Shown: positions 43,722 to 54,489, numbered from the stretch's first letter. The stretch is DNA of 64,000 nucleotides from Hydrogenovibrio halophilus DSM 15072 (GCF_000384235.1 NZ_KB913033.1:62001-126000); one strand, 5' to 3'. Notes: generated by a model not told the origin, from the sequence alone. Numbers and translations: made by a program.

Positions 43722-44705
43722 CAGGTGTTGGTAGGCCATATCGGTGACCACGCGCCCTCTGGGCGTACGCACCAGAAAGCCTTCCTGCACCAGAAACGGC
43801 TCGATCACGTCCTCAATGGTCCCGCGTTCTTCACCCAGCGCCGTGGCAATGCTGTCGATCCCGACCGGACGGTTTTCAAATTTGTGTATCAGCAATTCTA
43901 ATAGACGCCGGTCCATTTTATCCAGTCCGGATGGGTCCACCTCCAGCATGTTCAATGCGGCATCGGCAATGCTGGCGGTGATCACCCCGTCGCCGCGAAC
44001 CTGGGCGTAATCGCGCACCCGGCGCAACAGACGGTTGGCGATGCGCGGTGTCCCGCGTGCGCGCCGGGCAATTTCGGTCGCACCGGCCAATTCGGCTTCC
44101 AACCCCAGAATCAAGGCGGATCGAGTCACGATTTCCGTGAGTTCTTCAATGGTGTAAAACTCCAGCCGCTGAACAATCCCGAAGCGGTCACGCAGTGGCG
44201 AGGTCAGCAACCCCGCCCGGGTCGTGGCTCCCACCAGGGTAAACGGCGGAATGTCGATTTTGACCGTCTGAGCCGCCGGGCCTTCCCCAATGATGATGTC
44301 GATCTGAAAATCTTCCATCGCCGGGTACAGCACTTCTTCGACCACCGGACTCAAGCGGTGAATTTCATCGACAAACAGCACATCATGCGGTTCCAGCCGT
44401 GACAGAATCGCCGCCAGATCGCCCGGTTTTTCAATCACCGGCCCCGATGTCTGGCGCAAAGTCACCCCCATTTCCTGGGCAATGATGTTTGACAGGGTGG
44501 TTTTGCCCAGACCCGGCGGCCCATAGAGCAGCACATGATCCAGATGTTCCTGGCGCTGGCGGGCCGCACGAATCGACAATTCCAGCTGCTCGCGCACCGA
44601 CTGCTGACCGATGTAATCCCGCATCAGGCTCGGACGGATCGACGGCATGACCGCCATGTCCTCTTCGGTTTCCACCCCTCCTACAATGCGGTCGGTTTCG
44701 ATCAT
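43704..44705 (-). CDS. ruvB: Holliday junction branch migration helicase RuvB
   Basis: The AAA+ motor of RuvABC. The 333-residue protein has [13 protein letters not shown] (Walker A), [11 protein letters not shown] (Walker B), VGATTRAG (sensor 1) and the C-terminal winged helix. The final residues and the stop codon lie inside the terminal repeat of the 161-bp palindromic element, so the natural C-terminus has probably been replaced by element sequence; the domains themselves are complete. Confidence 0.97.
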   Translation of the reverse strand: MIETDRIVGGVETEEDMAVMPSIRPSLMRDYIGQQSVREQLELSIRAARQRQEHLDHVLLYGPPGLGKTTLSNIIAQEMGVTLRQTSGPVIEKPGDLAAILSRLEPHDVLFVDEIHRLSPVVEEVLYPAMEDFQIDIIIGEGPAAQTVKIDIPPFTLVGATTRAGLLTSPLRDRFGIVQRLEFYTIEELTEIVTRSALILGLEAELAGATEIARRARGTPRIANRLLRRVRDYAQVRGDGVITASIADAALNMLEVDPSGLDKMDRRLLELLIHKFENRPVGIDSIATALGEERGTIEDVIEPFLVQEGFLVRTPRGRVVTDMAYQHLAACRT

Positions 44706-44825
44706 ACGTTTCTGCGGTTCCAGTTATTCAAGCATTTTAATCCACTGACCCCGTGATTATAGTGGTCTGAGGTAAGGGCGCAAGCGCGAAACAATGACAA
44801 GACCCTGTCCCTGCCGATCTGCCGC

Positions 44826-45425
44826 TCAGAGTTTGACCGATTTCAGCGCCGCGCGGATGGTCTCTTCCAGCGTCAGGTCGGCCGCAATCGGCTTGAGCAT
44901 TTTCTGCGCCTGAACCGGTTTGTAGCCGAGGGACTCCAGTGCGGCCTGAGCCTGATCCTTGTTGGAACTCGCGTCCACCACCGTCACCGAAGCGGTCGCC
45001 GGTTCGCCATTGACCAACGACCAGTCCTTGAGGCGGTCGCGCATCTCGATCAACAGCCGTTCAGCGGTCTTTTTGCCCACGCCGGGAATCCGGGTCAGCG
45101 ACTGCGCATCATCGCTTTCCACACAACGCACAAATTCGTCGGCCGACATGCTCGACAGAATGCCAATCGCCATGCGGGCACCAATGCCGTTGACCTTGAT
45201 CAATGAACGAAACAGGTTTTTTTCCACACTGGTGGCAAACCCAAACAGCAACATCGCGTCTTCGCGCACATGCAAATAGGTCATCAGGGTCACGGTTTCG
45301 CCCACTTCCCCCAGGGTGTAAAAGGTGGACATGGGCGCTTCCAGCTCATAGCCCACGCCCTGAACATCCAGCTGAATCAGCGGTGGCTGTTTGGCATGCA
45401 ATCGTCCGGTCAGAAACCCGATCAT
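44826..45425 (-). CDS. ruvA: Holliday junction DNA helicase subunit RuvA
   Basis: Binds four-way junctions and loads RuvB. The 199-residue protein has the N-terminal OB domain ([24 protein letters not shown]), two helix-hairpin-helix motifs ([16 protein letters not shown] and [16 protein letters not shown]) and the C-terminal RuvB-binding domain ([11 protein letters not shown]). The start is the family-type MIG ATG; the longer frame runs into ruvC. Confidence 0.97.
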   Translation of the reverse strand: MIGFLTGRLHAKQPPLIQLDVQGVGYELEAPMSTFYTLGEVGETVTLMTYLHVREDAMLLFGFATSVEKNLFRSLIKVNGIGARMAIGILSSMSADEFVRCVESDDAQSLTRIPGVGKKTAERLLIEMRDRLKDWSLVNGEPATASVTVVDASSNKDQAQAALESLGYKPVQAQKMLKPIAADLTLEETIRAALKSVKL

Positions 45426-45453
45426 AGTGTGTCCTTTAAAAACGGCAACGAAA

Positions 45454-45972
45454 TCAAAAGCGTGTCCCCTTGGCCATGGCCTGCGGGTCCAGCCCCAGGG
45501 AGCTGTACCGATCGTGGCACAAGGCCGCAGCCAAAGCATCGGCGGCGTCTTCCTGCGGCGATTCGGTCAGTTTCAACAGGGTCTGTACCATGTATTGTAT
45601 CTGGTCTTTGTTGGCGTGACCGTGACCGACAATGGTGCTTTTGATCTGGGTGGGGGTGTATTCCATAATGGGGATGTCGCGCAACGCCGCCGCGCAAATG
45701 ATCACGCCCCGGGCCTGACCCAGCTTGATCGCCGAATTGGGATTTTTGTACACAAAGACTTTTTCTATCGCCATCACCGAGGGCTGATATTGATCCAGCA
45801 ACTGGCAGACCGATTCGAAAATGGTTTTCAGCCGTTGTGAGCCGGTCAGCTTTTCAACCCGAATCACGCCACTGACCAGATACACCGGGTGATAACGCCC
45901 GGATTCAATCAGCCCGAACCCCGCCTTGCGCGACCCCGGGTCTATGCCCAGAATACGTTGTTTGATTGGCAT
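45454..45972 (-). CDS. ruvC: Holliday junction resolvase RuvC
   Basis: The 172-residue endonuclease resolves Holliday junctions. It has the catalytic acidic residues in [36 protein letters not shown] and [13 protein letters not shown]. Standard order ruvC-ruvA-ruvB, with a 28-bp gap to ruvA. Confidence 0.97.
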   Translation of the reverse strand: MPIKQRILGIDPGSRKAGFGLIESGRYHPVYLVSGVIRVEKLTGSQRLKTIFESVCQLLDQYQPSVMAIEKVFVYKNPNSAIKLGQARGVIICAAALRDIPIMEYTPTQIKSTIVGHGHANKDQIQYMVQTLLKLTESPQEDAADALAAALCHDRYSSLGLDPQAMAKGTRF

Positions 45973-46019
45973 TTTTCGCCCTCAGTTGTTCTGGAACAAA
46001 CGTGCTCGACAAGCTTTTG

Positions 46020-46031
46020 ACCAGGCCTGGT
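46020..46031. repeat. 12-bp palindrome ACCAGGCCTGGT, copy 10
   Basis: Exact copy between the nadA stop and the ruvC start, preceded by CTTTTG. Because both genes are on the minus strand it lies after nadA and before ruvC. Confidence 0.9.
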
Positions 46032-46041
46032 AAGTTTTGCC

Positions 46042-47124
46042 TCAGCGGGTTTTCACCAACCCCTTCTTCCGGGAAAATTCAAGCATCCGATTGACCGACG
46101 CCAGGGCCTTCTGGCGCACCGACTCCTCCAGCACGATTTCACCACTGAAATCGCGCAGACACTGGGCCAGATTGTCCAGTCCGTTCATGGCCATCCAGGG
46201 GCAATGGGCGCAACTGACGCAACCGCTTTGACCGGCCCGATGCGAAGTCGGCGCCACGATCAGCTCCTTGTCCGGTGCCGCCTGCTGCATTTTGTAGAAA
46301 ATGCCATAATCGGTGGCCACAATAAAGGTGTGATCGGGCAGAGTCTGCACCGCGTCGATCATCACCCGGGTTGATCCGACCACATCGGCCAGATCGACCA
46401 CTTCGGACGGCGATTCGGGGTGTACCAGCACCTTGGCATCGGGGTGCTCGGCCATCATCTGCCTGAGTCCGTGGCTTTGAAATTCGTCGTGCACAATGCA
46501 GTGCCCCTGCCAGCGAATCATTTCCACGCCGGTTTCCTGTTCAATCCAGTGTCCCAGATGACGGTCCGGTGCCCAGATGATTTTTTTGCCCTGCTCCTTC
46601 AGGTGGCGCACGATTTCCAGCGCATTGCCGGAGGTCACCACCCAATCGGCAATGGCTTTGACTTCGGCCGAGGTATTGGCATACACCACCACCGTGTGAT
46701 CGGGATGTTGGGCACAAAACTCGGCAAATTCTTCGGGTGGACAGCCTTCGTCCAAAGAACAGGTGGCGTCCAGATCGGGCATGAGCACGGTTTTTTCAGG
46801 GCTGAGCATTTTGGCGGTTTCGCCCATAAAGCGCACCCCACAGACTACCAGCACATCGGACTCGCTCTGCGCACCGAAATTGGCCATTTCCAGCGAATCG
46901 GCCACTTTGCCGCCGGTTTCTTCGGCCAGCGCCTGAATGTCGGCGTCCACATAGTAATGGGCAATGATCTGGGCATGATGCTGGCGCAATAACGACGCAA
47001 TCTCGGTCTTTAACGCCTGTTTGCGCGCGTCAGACAAAGGCGGGGCCGGCGGCGCGTTTTCGGCCAGCCGGTCAATGCGCTCAATCAATCCCACAGGAAT
47101 GGTCTGCTCGGGTTTACCGGTCAT
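46042..47124 (-). CDS. nadA: Quinolinate synthase A
   Basis: Condenses iminoaspartate with dihydroxyacetone phosphate to quinolinate in NAD synthesis. The 360-residue protein carries the three [4Fe-4S] cysteines ([27 protein letters not shown] and [11 protein letters not shown] regions) and [14 protein letters not shown]. The ATG chosen gives a normal length; the longer frame runs back into aspS. nadB is not in this window. It follows aspS by 25 bp. Confidence 0.96.
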   Translation of the reverse strand: MTGKPEQTIPVGLIERIDRLAENAPPAPPLSDARKQALKTEIASLLRQHHAQIIAHYYVDADIQALAEETGGKVADSLEMANFGAQSESDVLVVCGVRFMGETAKMLSPEKTVLMPDLDATCSLDEGCPPEEFAEFCAQHPDHTVVVYANTSAEVKAIADWVVTSGNALEIVRHLKEQGKKIIWAPDRHLGHWIEQETGVEMIRWQGHCIVHDEFQSHGLRQMMAEHPDAKVLVHPESPSEVVDLADVVGSTRVMIDAVQTLPDHTFIVATDYGIFYKMQQAAPDKELIVAPTSHRAGQSGCVSCAHCPWMAMNGLDNLAQCLRDFSGEIVLEESVRQKALASVNRMLEFSRKKGLVKTR

Positions 47125-47149
47125 ATAACGTCCTTTTGTGCGCAGCGGT

Positions 47150-48946
47150 TCAGGTGCTTTCACCCGGCTTTTGCCCAAGCGGTTTGCGGAACCGCAAATC
47201 CAGTTCCTTGAGCTGTGCGTTGTCCACCCCGCCAGGGGCATCGGTGAGCATACAGGCCGCCGACTGCGTTTTCGGAAACGCAATCACATCCCGAATGGAA
47301 TCGCGACCGGCCATCAGCATCACCAGCCGGTCCAAACCAAAGGCCATGCCCGCGTGTGGCGGACAGCCGTATTTGAGGGCATTGAGCAAAAAGCCGAATT
47401 TCTCGTCAGCTTCTTCCTGATCAATGCCCAGCAGTTTCAGAACCGCCGACTGCATCTCTGTGTCATGAATCCGCACCGAACCACCGCCGACTTCGATCCC
47501 GTTGATCACCAGGTCGTATGCCCGCGACAGCATCTGATGCGGCGCGTCGTGATTGAGAATTTCTTCCGTGGTGGCTTTGGGCTGAGTAAAGGGATGGTGA
47601 ATCGCGGTCATGCGCGCGGTCTCTTCGTCCATTTCGAACATGGGGAAATCCACCACCCAGACCGGGGCCCAGTCCTTTTCAATCATGCCCAGGTCTTCGC
47701 CCAGCTTGCAGCGCAGTGCGCCCAGTGCTTCGTTGACCACTTTGGCCTTGTCGGCACCGAAAAACACGATGTCGCCATCCTGAGCACCCACACGCTGCAT
47801 GATCTCCATGGCCTGATCCGGAAAGAACTTCACAATCGGAGACTGCAAGCCCTCGAGACCGGCAGAAAGGTCATTGACCTTGATGTAGGCCAGACCTTTG
47901 GCTCCGTAAATGCCGACAAACTTGGTGTACTCATCAATCTCTTTGCGGCTCAGCTTGCCGCCGTTGGGCACACGCAAGGCCGCCACGCGCCCCATCGGAT
48001 CTTTCGCGGGCGCGGCAAACACCTTGAATTCGATGTCCTGCAACAGATCGGCCACATCCACCAGTTCCAGCGGAATGCGCAGATCCGGACGGTCGATGCC
48101 GTATTTTTCAATCGCCTGGGCATAGGTCATGCGCGGAAAGTCGCCGTCAAACTGCACATCCACCGCTTCGCGGAAAATGGTTTTGGCCAGCCCTTCCATC
48201 ACCTGCATCACCTCTTCTTCTTCCATGAACGAGGTTTCGATGTCAAGCTGGGTGAATTCCGGCTGACGATCGGCCCGCAAGTCTTCATCACGAAAGCAGC
48301 GGGTAATCTGATAATAACGGTCAAAGCCCGACATCATCAGCAACTGTTTGAACAGCTGTGGCGATTGCGGCAAGGCAAAAAACCGATTCAGGTGAGTGCG
48401 GCTCGGCACCAGGTAATCACGGGCACCTTCCGGCGTGGATTTGGTCAGAATCGGCGTTTCGATGTCCATAAAACCGTTGTCATCCAGAAAACGGCGCATG
48501 GAACGGGTCACTTTGTAACGGGTGCGCATCGCCAGTTGCATCGGCTCACGGCGCAAATCCAGATAGCGGTAGGTCAGGCGCACTTCCTCGGACACATGCG
48601 GGTCGTCCATTTGAAACGGAATCGGTTCGGAGCGGCTCAGCACTTCCAACTGGCTGGCCACCACTTCGATTTTGCCCGTGGTCATTTTCGGGTTGACGGT
48701 TTCGGGCGTGCGCAAAGTCACCTGACCGCTAATTTTGAGCACAAATTCGGAGCGCACACGCTCGGCAATTTCAAACATGGCCGCATCCGTGGGATTGACC
48801 ACTACTTGCACCAGCCCTTCCCGGTCGCGCAGGTCAATAAAAATGACCCCGCCATGATCCCGTCGGCGGTGAACCCAGCCGGACACGGTGACAGTCTGCG
48901 CTTCCAGCGCTTCGGTTACCTCTCCACAATAGTGCGTGCGCATCAT
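47150..48946 (-). CDS. aspS: Aspartyl-tRNA synthetase
   Basis: Charges tRNA-Asp. The 598-residue class II synthetase has the OB anticodon domain ([26 protein letters not shown]), motif 2 ([25 protein letters not shown]) and motif 3 ([27 protein letters not shown]), plus the bacterial insertion domain. Length matches E. coli AspRS (590). Whether it is discriminating or also charges tRNA-Asn is not settled by these motifs. Confidence 0.97.
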   Translation of the reverse strand: MMRTHYCGEVTEALEAQTVTVSGWVHRRRDHGGVIFIDLRDREGLVQVVVNPTDAAMFEIAERVRSEFVLKISGQVTLRTPETVNPKMTTGKIEVVASQLEVLSRSEPIPFQMDDPHVSEEVRLTYRYLDLRREPMQLAMRTRYKVTRSMRRFLDDNGFMDIETPILTKSTPEGARDYLVPSRTHLNRFFALPQSPQLFKQLLMMSGFDRYYQITRCFRDEDLRADRQPEFTQLDIETSFMEEEEVMQVMEGLAKTIFREAVDVQFDGDFPRMTYAQAIEKYGIDRPDLRIPLELVDVADLLQDIEFKVFAAPAKDPMGRVAALRVPNGGKLSRKEIDEYTKFVGIYGAKGLAYIKVNDLSAGLEGLQSPIVKFFPDQAMEIMQRVGAQDGDIVFFGADKAKVVNEALGALRCKLGEDLGMIEKDWAPVWVVDFPMFEMDEETARMTAIHHPFTQPKATTEEILNHDAPHQMLSRAYDLVINGIEVGGGSVRIHDTEMQSAVLKLLGIDQEEADEKFGFLLNALKYGCPPHAGMAFGLDRLVMLMAGRDSIRDVIAFPKTQSAACMLTDAPGGVDNAQLKELDLRFRKPLGQKPGEST

Positions 48947-48961
48947 CGATCGCTTTCCTTT

Positions 48962-49738
48962 TTATTTCGATTTCGAGTCGTTTCGTTGATCAGTGTCTGA
49001 GGACGTTTCATCCGAGGGCGTTTCAAACACCTCTGCTCTGTTCTCATTCAGACGCTGACTGATTTGTTCAAATTGCTGCTGCATCTGCTGCTGCGTTTCC
49101 CTTTCAGGGTGAATCGGGTGATTCAACCCTCCTTGCGGCCAGGGTGGCACCACTACGCCGCCGGAAATGACCATCTTCAAGGCATCGTCAATGGTCATAT
49201 CCAGCTCGAACACTTCGTCCCGATCCACAATCAGGAAAAACCCGGAGGTCGGGTTGGGGGTGGTGGGCACAAACACATTCACCACTTCCGCAAAGCCGGT
49301 TTTGATCTGGGCCTCGCCAATGGTTTTGCTGGTCTGAAAACCCACGGTCCAGAGTCCCTTGCGCGGATACTCGATCAGATAGGCTTTCTGAAACGTCTGC
49401 GCCCCTTCGCCGAACAAGGCTTCGGAAATCTGTTTCACCGCCAAGTAAATCGAACGCACCAGTGGAATGCGCGAAAGCATTTTTTCCCACCAGCCAAACA
49501 GATACCGGCCAAAAATGTTCGCGACCAGCATCCCGGTGACGAAGATGATCACCAGTGACAAAATGATGCCCAGCCCCGGAATGTCTTGCCCCAGCCACTG
49601 TTCCGGGCGCAAGGACGACGGCAACAGCAATAGACTGCGATCAAACAGATTGATCAGAAAGATCAGGGCCGCAACCGTTATCCCCAGCGGTAACCAGACC
49701 AGCAGCCCGGCGATCATATAGCGTTTGATAAACCCCAT
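48962..49738 (-). CDS. DUF502 family membrane protein
   Basis: A 258-residue inner-membrane protein with two N-terminal spans (MIAGLLVWLPLGITVAALIFL and GIILSLVIIFVTGMLVANI), then the conserved SRIPLVRSIYLAVKQISEALF and VFVPTTPNPTSGFFL blocks of DUF502. The C-terminal 60 residues are Gln/Asp/Ser-rich and probably disordered. DUF502 genes often sit next to aspS, as here. Function unknown. Confidence 0.9.
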   Translation of the reverse strand: MGFIKRYMIAGLLVWLPLGITVAALIFLINLFDRSLLLLPSSLRPEQWLGQDIPGLGIILSLVIIFVTGMLVANIFGRYLFGWWEKMLSRIPLVRSIYLAVKQISEALFGEGAQTFQKAYLIEYPRKGLWTVGFQTSKTIGEAQIKTGFAEVVNVFVPTTPNPTSGFFLIVDRDEVFELDMTIDDALKMVISGGVVVPPWPQGGLNHPIHPERETQQQMQQQFEQISQRLNENRAEVFETPSDETSSDTDQRNDSKSK

Positions 49739-49958
49739 CTCGCCCCTCCAACTCTGCCCCGAACACCCGTTAGACGCCTGTTCGATTCAAACCCGGTATT
49801 ATATCGGATTCCGTTGTATTTGTGGGCGTTTGTGGTCGTGACGCTTTCCTGGCGGGTCGGCCAAAAAGCGATTCAAACAAACCCCGCATTCCATGCCAGG
49901 TCTTTGTTAAAATGCACAAACCGTTACGCCTTAAAACCATCCATTCCAGAGTCCTGAC

Positions 49959-50810
49959 ATGCCCATTGATTCCAAAACCGTTCTCATCACCGGCTGCTCC
50001 AGCGGCATCGGTTACCATGCCGCCGTGACGCTTTCCCGGCAGGGCCACAAGGTGATTGCCACCTGTCGACGTTACCAGGACGTACAGCATCTGGAACAGC
50101 AGGGATTGCGCGCGGTGCTGATGGACCTGTCATCGACCGTCTCCATCCACAACGGCTTTTCCAAAATCCGCGCCATCAGCCAGGGCCGCATTGATCTGCT
50201 GTTCAACAACGCCGCCTTTGCCATTCCCGGCGCGGTGGAAGACCTGAGCCGTGACGCGCTGGGGTATCAATTCGACACCAATGTCTTCGGCACCCAGGAA
50301 CTGACCAATCTGGTCATTCCTCTGATGCGCCAACAGGGACGCGGAAAAATCGTCTACAACAGTTCGGTTCTCGGATTCGCGGCCATGGCCTATCGCGGTG
50401 CCTACAATGCCAGCAAATTTGCGATCGAGGGTCTGGCCGACACGCTGCGTCTGGAACTCAAGCCGGCCAATATCCACGTCAGCCTGATCGAACCGGGGCC
50501 GATCCGCTCACGCTTTCGCGCCAATGCCTACGAGCAATACCTGCGCTGGATCAAGGATCGACCCAGCGCCCACAAACAGAATTATCAGGCCATGGAAGCG
50601 CGCCTGGAAAACGAAGGCGATGCCGCCCCCTTTACTCTGGGGCCGGAAGCCGTAACCAACGTCTTGCTGAAGATCCTCTCCAGCCCCCGCCCCAGTGCCC
50701 GTTACCGAGTGACGTTTCCAACCAAACTGTTTGCCCTGCTCAAACGCCTTCTGCCCACTCGGTGGCTCGACGCCATCTTGCTCAGAGCCGGTGGCAATGG
50801 CCGTCGCTAA
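49959..50810 (+). CDS. Short-chain dehydrogenase/reductase
   Basis: The 283-residue classical SDR has the cofactor motif LITGCSSGIGYHAAV, NNAA, and the catalytic Ser, Tyr and Lys in VYNSSVLGF and YNASKFAIEG. Its length and C-terminal extension resemble the YbbO group. Substrate unknown. The last 14 bases overlap the start of the phospholipase gene, so the two are coupled. Confidence 0.9.
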   Translation: MPIDSKTVLITGCSSGIGYHAAVTLSRQGHKVIATCRRYQDVQHLEQQGLRAVLMDLSSTVSIHNGFSKIRAISQGRIDLLFNNAAFAIPGAVEDLSRDALGYQFDTNVFGTQELTNLVIPLMRQQGRGKIVYNSSVLGFAAMAYRGAYNASKFAIEGLADTLRLELKPANIHVSLIEPGPIRSRFRANAYEQYLRWIKDRPSAHKQNYQAMEARLENEGDAAPFTLGPEAVTNVLLKILSSPRPSARYRVTFPTKLFALLKRLLPTRWLDAILLRAGGNGRR

Positions 50811-51867
50811 AAGATTCCTGATTACAGGCCTGCTCAGCCTGAGCGGTGCGGGCGGCTCGATGCTTTTTCCGGCCAGCCTTCTGGGCGCAGAAGATCGCCC
50901 GGCCAACAGCCCGTGGGATACCGACTGCCTGATTCAACAGATGGAACACGCCGACGACTCAACCAATGTGCAGACCCTGCGCGAACGTTGTCGAAAAACG
51001 GACACGCAAACTTCTGATGCCGAGACCCGGTCGCCTGCCAGTGAGACTCCCGTTGCCCGGCCCGAAGACACCAAACTGGGCCAGCGCCTGGCGGAAGAGG
51101 ACCGGCAAAAACACGACCAGTTTTCAGTGCTGTCGCACCGCCCCAACTATCTGATGGTGGGCGCCTACAACTTTTCCGGCACCTCAGACAAAGCCGGGCT
51201 GGTCAATGACGCGGAACAGCTGGACGACCTCGAAGTCGAAATCCAGCTCAGCTTGAAAGTGGCACTGGGCGAGGACTTGCTGGGACTGAACGACCACCTG
51301 TATGTGGGCTACACCAACCGCTCTTTCTGGCAGGCCTACAACCAGGACATGTCTTCCCCGTTTCGGGAAACCAATCACGAACCGGAAATCTGGATCGGCT
51401 TTGAAAATCGCTGGGACATTCTGGGCTGGCGCAACCGCATGATCGATGTTGGGCTGTCGCACCACTCCAATGGTCGCTCGGACCCCTACTCCCGTTCCTG
51501 GAACCGGGTTTACCTGCGGGCGGTGTTTGAAAAAGAAAATTCGACCATTGCGATCAAACCCTGGCTGCGCCTGCCGGAACGCACCGCTCAGGACGACAAC
51601 CCCGACATCACCCACTACATGGGCCACAGCCAGTTTCGGTTTGTCACCAATCAGGATGACCATCAGTTAAGCGTGATGGCGCGCAACAACTTCCGCTTTG
51701 ACGGCGACAAAAACAAAGGCGCGGTCGAACTCGGTTACAGCTACCCGATTCATCGCAACGTCAATGCCTACGTCAAATGGTTTTACGGGTATGGCGAAAC
51801 CCTGATTGACTACAATGTGCGCAACAACCGATTGAGCTTCGGCATACAACTGGGCGGCTGGCTTTAA
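50797..51867 (+). CDS. pldA: Outer-membrane phospholipase A1
   Basis: Hydrolyses misplaced phospholipids in the outer leaflet. The 356-residue protein has a signal-like N-terminus, a ~75-residue hydrophilic segment, and a 12-strand barrel domain. The catalytic residues are His222 and Ser224 in LSHHSNGRSDPYSRSWNR, with Asn236 completing the triad. The SSPFRETNHEPEIW block is conserved. It ends with an aromatic barrel strand (GIQLGGWL). The ATG inside the SDR gene's end is chosen because it leads directly into the signal sequence. Confidence 0.94.
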   Translation: MAVAKRFLITGLLSLSGAGGSMLFPASLLGAEDRPANSPWDTDCLIQQMEHADDSTNVQTLRERCRKTDTQTSDAETRSPASETPVARPEDTKLGQRLAEEDRQKHDQFSVLSHRPNYLMVGAYNFSGTSDKAGLVNDAEQLDDLEVEIQLSLKVALGEDLLGLNDHLYVGYTNRSFWQAYNQDMSSPFRETNHEPEIWIGFENRWDILGWRNRMIDVGLSHHSNGRSDPYSRSWNRVYLRAVFEKENSTIAIKPWLRLPERTAQDDNPDITHYMGHSQFRFVTNQDDHQLSVMARNNFRFDGDKNKGAVELGYSYPIHRNVNAYVKWFYGYGETLIDYNVRNNRLSFGIQLGGWL

Positions 51868-51877
51868 AACGCCGGTT

Positions 51878-52207
51878 TCATTCAAAGAACAGCGAATATG
51901 GCCGCTCGATGGCCGACAGCACCTCGCCCACACTGAAGGTACGGACCGCTTCAAAGGTTTTCTGCCCACCCACATACACGGCCACCACCGGCAAGCTCAT
52001 TACCCCGGACTGGGCACACAATGCGGTATGAGTCTCACAATCCACATAAACACGGTCCAGCTTGGGAAAATGCTCGGCCAGCGCCTGATCCAGCTTGGGT
52101 TTGAGCACCTGACACACCTGACAGTTCGCACCACCATACAAAACCACCAGGCCTGGTGCATTTTGCATCATGCTTTGCCACTGCTCGTCACTCTCAAGGG
52201 TTTTCAT
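51878..52207 (-). CDS. Thioredoxin-like protein (CxxC)
   Basis: The 109-residue thioredoxin-fold protein has an unusual redox motif CQVC in LYGGANCQVCQVLKP instead of WCGPC. It has the cis-proline SLPVVAVYVGG and extra cysteines (DCETHTALCAQ). It is cytoplasmic, since there is no signal. The ATG follows AAAGGAACAAAT, better than one eight codons upstream. A palindrome copy lies near the 5' end, read as APGLV. Partner unknown. Confidence 0.85.
   Translation of the reverse strand: MKTLESDEQWQSMMQNAPGLVVLYGGANCQVCQVLKPKLDQALAEHFPKLDRVYVDCETHTALCAQSGVMSLPVVAVYVGGQKTFEAVRTFSVGEVLSAIERPYSLFFE
52147..52158. repeat. 12-bp palindrome ACCAGGCCTGGT, copy 11
   Basis: Exact copy inside coding sequence near the 5' end of the thioredoxin-like gene, in a different reading frame (APGLV) from the QAW copies. 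Confidence 0.9.
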
Positions 52208-52242
52208 ATTTGTTCCTTTGGTTATTCCCAAGCGGTTTCAGC

Positions 52243-53178
52243 TTATAGCCAGGCCGCGCCGCGTACGCCACTGGCGTCGCCCCATCTGGGCGGCAACAGC
52301 CGGGTGACCACCTGATCCGAGAACACATAGTCCGACCAGATTTGCGGCACCCGTTCGTACAGATAACGCATCTGCGACAAGCCCCCGCCCAGCACAATGG
52401 CATCGGGGTCCACCACATTGATCACCGTCGCCAGCCCTCTGGCCAGCCAGTGCGCATACGCCTCCAGACAGGTCTTCGCCTTTTCATCGCCCTGACCGGC
52501 CAGAGAAACCAGCTCCGGCGGCGTCAGTGCCCGTCCCAACCGATGACTGGCCCAGCCGGAAAAACCGGGGCCACTGAGGTAGGTTTCCACGCAATGCGTT
52601 TTGCCACAATAACAGGGTCGGTCAAAGTGCTGTTCCGACGGCGTCAGCCAGGGCATGGGGTTGTGTCCCCACTCGCCGGCAATGGCGTTGGCGCCGTTCA
52701 CAATCTGCCCATTGATCACCAACCCGCCACCGCAACCGGTTCCCAGGATCACACCAAACACCACCGCCACATCCCGAGCGGCGCCATCGCTCGCTTCCGA
52801 CAACGCAAAACAGTTGGCATCGTTGGCCAGACGCACCGGGCAGCCCGTCACCGACTGCAAATCCGCCGCCAGATCCTGACCGATCAGACAAGTGGAGTTG
52901 GCGTTTTTAATTCGCCCGGTCAGAGCCGATACCGATCCGGGAATGCCAACGCCCACATGCGAAAAGCCAAGCTGCGAAAAACCAGAGGACGAAAACGGCC
53001 CGGAAATTTGTTCACGGGCCTGATGCACCAGTGTGGCCACCGTGGCCACGGTCTGATCGTAATCGCCTTGCGGGGTCGCCAGACGTTTCTGCCAGTGCAA
53101 ATCTCCGGCGGGCGAAAGCAAAGCAGCCTCGATTTTTGTCCCGCCCAGGTCAATGCCCAACTGCCAGTGCTGCGTCAT
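52243..53178 (-). CDS. ROK-family sugar kinase
   Basis: The 311-residue hexokinase-like kinase has LGIDLGGTKIEAALL (phosphate 1), VLANDANCFALSEA-like PVRLANDANCFAL (catalytic Asp), the GVILGTGCGGGLVI loop, and the ROK zinc block GEWGHNPMPW / CYCGKTHCVETYLSG. The sequence best resembles the fructokinase (Mak) or N-acetylglucosamine kinase (NagK) groups; which sugar is used cannot be decided by eye. It lies just downstream of the DUF455 gene on the same strand. Confidence 0.9.
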   Translation of the reverse strand: MTQHWQLGIDLGGTKIEAALLSPAGDLHWQKRLATPQGDYDQTVATVATLVHQAREQISGPFSSSGFSQLGFSHVGVGIPGSVSALTGRIKNANSTCLIGQDLAADLQSVTGCPVRLANDANCFALSEASDGAARDVAVVFGVILGTGCGGGLVINGQIVNGANAIAGEWGHNPMPWLTPSEQHFDRPCYCGKTHCVETYLSGPGFSGWASHRLGRALTPPELVSLAGQGDEKAKTCLEAYAHWLARGLATVINVVDPDAIVLGGGLSQMRYLYERVPQIWSDYVFSDQVVTRLLPPRWGDASGVRGAAWL

Positions 53179-53181
53179 GGC

Positions 53182-54030
53182 TCACCCACCGTTGGGCACC
53201 GGCTGTTGTGCCGCCTGAGCGTCCACCTGGCGCAGCCAATCGAGTTCTTCGTCACTGAAACCGGCTTCTTTTCGTGCCTCGAAATTAAACGGCCCGCGCA
53301 GGTCGCCATGAAAGTATTCACCGATCAGATCGGTAAAGGTGGTAAACGGGTTCAGTCCGCGTTGCTCGCACAGATAACGGTACCAGCGGGTGCCGACCTC
53401 AACATGACCGATTTCGTCACGCAGCAGAATCTTTAAAATCTCCACCCCGCGCTTATCGCCCATGGAGCGCAGCTTGCGCATCATCGGCGGGGTCACATCC
53501 AGCCCTCTGGCCTCCAGTGTTCGCGGCACCATCGCCATCCGTACCAACGGGTCGTGATCGGTCTCATAGGTCGAAACCCACAAACCATTGTGCGCCGTAA
53601 AATCGCCATAGGCATACCCCAGGTGCGCCAGATGCTCCCGTACAATCTGGAAATGATAGGCCTCCTCCCCGGCCACACCCAGCCAGTCGCGGTAATATTC
53701 ATACGGCATATCCTGAAAACGGTAGATCGCATCCAGTGCCAGATTGACCGCATTGAATTCAATGTGCGCAATCGAATGCATCAGTGCGGCATGACCTTCA
53801 CGCGACCCCAGGCGGCGCTTGGGCAAGTCCTTGGGTGACACCAGTAGCGGCTTGTCCGGTCGGCCTGCGTCGTGCACCTTTTCGATGGTTTCGGTCGGTT
53901 CAAAGGCAAAGCGCCCTTCGCTCCAGTCAATCTGAAGCCGTTGCAACCTGGCCACTTTTTCAGACAGGTCGGCCTCCATCAGACAGTCATACGCCGCTTC
54001 AAACAGATTCATACCATTTTCCTGTGCCAT
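53182..54030 (-). CDS. DUF455 family ferritin-like protein
   Basis: A 282-residue protein of the DUF455 group. It has repeated Glu/His helix motifs suitable for a di-iron site: MHSIAHIEFNAVNLALD, GVAGEEAYHFQIVREHL and LLRDEIGHVEVGTRWY. The role is not established; similar proteins are predicted di-iron enzymes or ferritin-like. It stands 4 bp before the ROK kinase. Start ATG is the first in frame; a second ATG is six codons in. Confidence 0.88.
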   Translation of the reverse strand: MAQENGMNLFEAAYDCLMEADLSEKVARLQRLQIDWSEGRFAFEPTETIEKVHDAGRPDKPLLVSPKDLPKRRLGSREGHAALMHSIAHIEFNAVNLALDAIYRFQDMPYEYYRDWLGVAGEEAYHFQIVREHLAHLGYAYGDFTAHNGLWVSTYETDHDPLVRMAMVPRTLEARGLDVTPPMMRKLRSMGDKRGVEILKILLRDEIGHVEVGTRWYRYLCEQRGLNPFTTFTDLIGEYFHGDLRGPFNFEARKEAGFSDEELDWLRQVDAQAAQQPVPNGG

Positions 54031-54065
54031 TCCTTAAAATTTCCGGCTTGCCCAGTGACCGGATA

Positions 54066-54092
54066 CAAAAAAACCGGCCGAAGCCGGTTTTT
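54066..54092 (-). terminator. Terminator after the small periplasmic-protein gene
   Basis: Stem AAACCGGC / GCCGGTTT with a CGAA tetraloop and U-tracts on both sides. Read on the minus strand it follows the downstream end of the 54.1 kb gene and isolates the DUF455 gene. Confidence 0.85.
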
Positions 54093-54114
54093 CATCCATC
54101 ATGCCAAGTGACCG

Positions 54115-54489
54115 TTATTTGCTGCCGTCGCCAGCGAAATAATAGTTGGCCATCAGATAAGGCGTACCACGGAACTGCTTGGCGTCGATGGCATCAAACA
54201 GGGTAGCCCATTTTTTGCGATCGGCCGCATCCATGACAGAATAAGGGTTCACACCTTTGGTTGCGTCCCCATATTTGGCTTCGATGCCTTTCAACTCAGC
54301 ATAACAATCTTTCAGCGATGTTTTCTGCTCGTAGTCACGACCGGCTGACGTGCCTTGATCCTTGGTCAATTCAACGATGGTGCTGCCATCGGCCACACAC
54401 TGATCATAGACCGAATCCGCGGCCTGAACATTCATCGCCAACGCCAGGGTCGCACCGGCGAACAGAGTTTTAAGTGTTAACTGCTTCAT
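54115..54489 (-). CDS. Small periplasmic protein of unknown function
   Basis: A 124-residue protein with a clean signal peptide (LKTLFAGATLALAMNVQAA) and two cysteines (YDQCVADG and LKDCYAEL) probably disulfide-linked in the periplasm. The mature part is hydrophilic (SAGRDYEQKT, MDAADRKKWATLFDAI). The ATG is preceded by GGAG; the longer frame upstream has no ribosome site. It stands alone, with a terminator at its 3' end. No family is recognised. Confidence 0.75.
   Translation of the reverse strand: MKQLTLKTLFAGATLALAMNVQAADSVYDQCVADGSTIVELTKDQGTSAGRDYEQKTSLKDCYAELKGIEAKYGDATKGVNPYSVMDAADRKKWATLFDAIDAKQFRGTPYLMANYYFAGDGSK

Noticed and set aside
47138-49000. 620-codon open frame antisense to aspS
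   Set aside because: aspS is unmistakable; the antisense product is His/Phe/Arg-rich nonsense.
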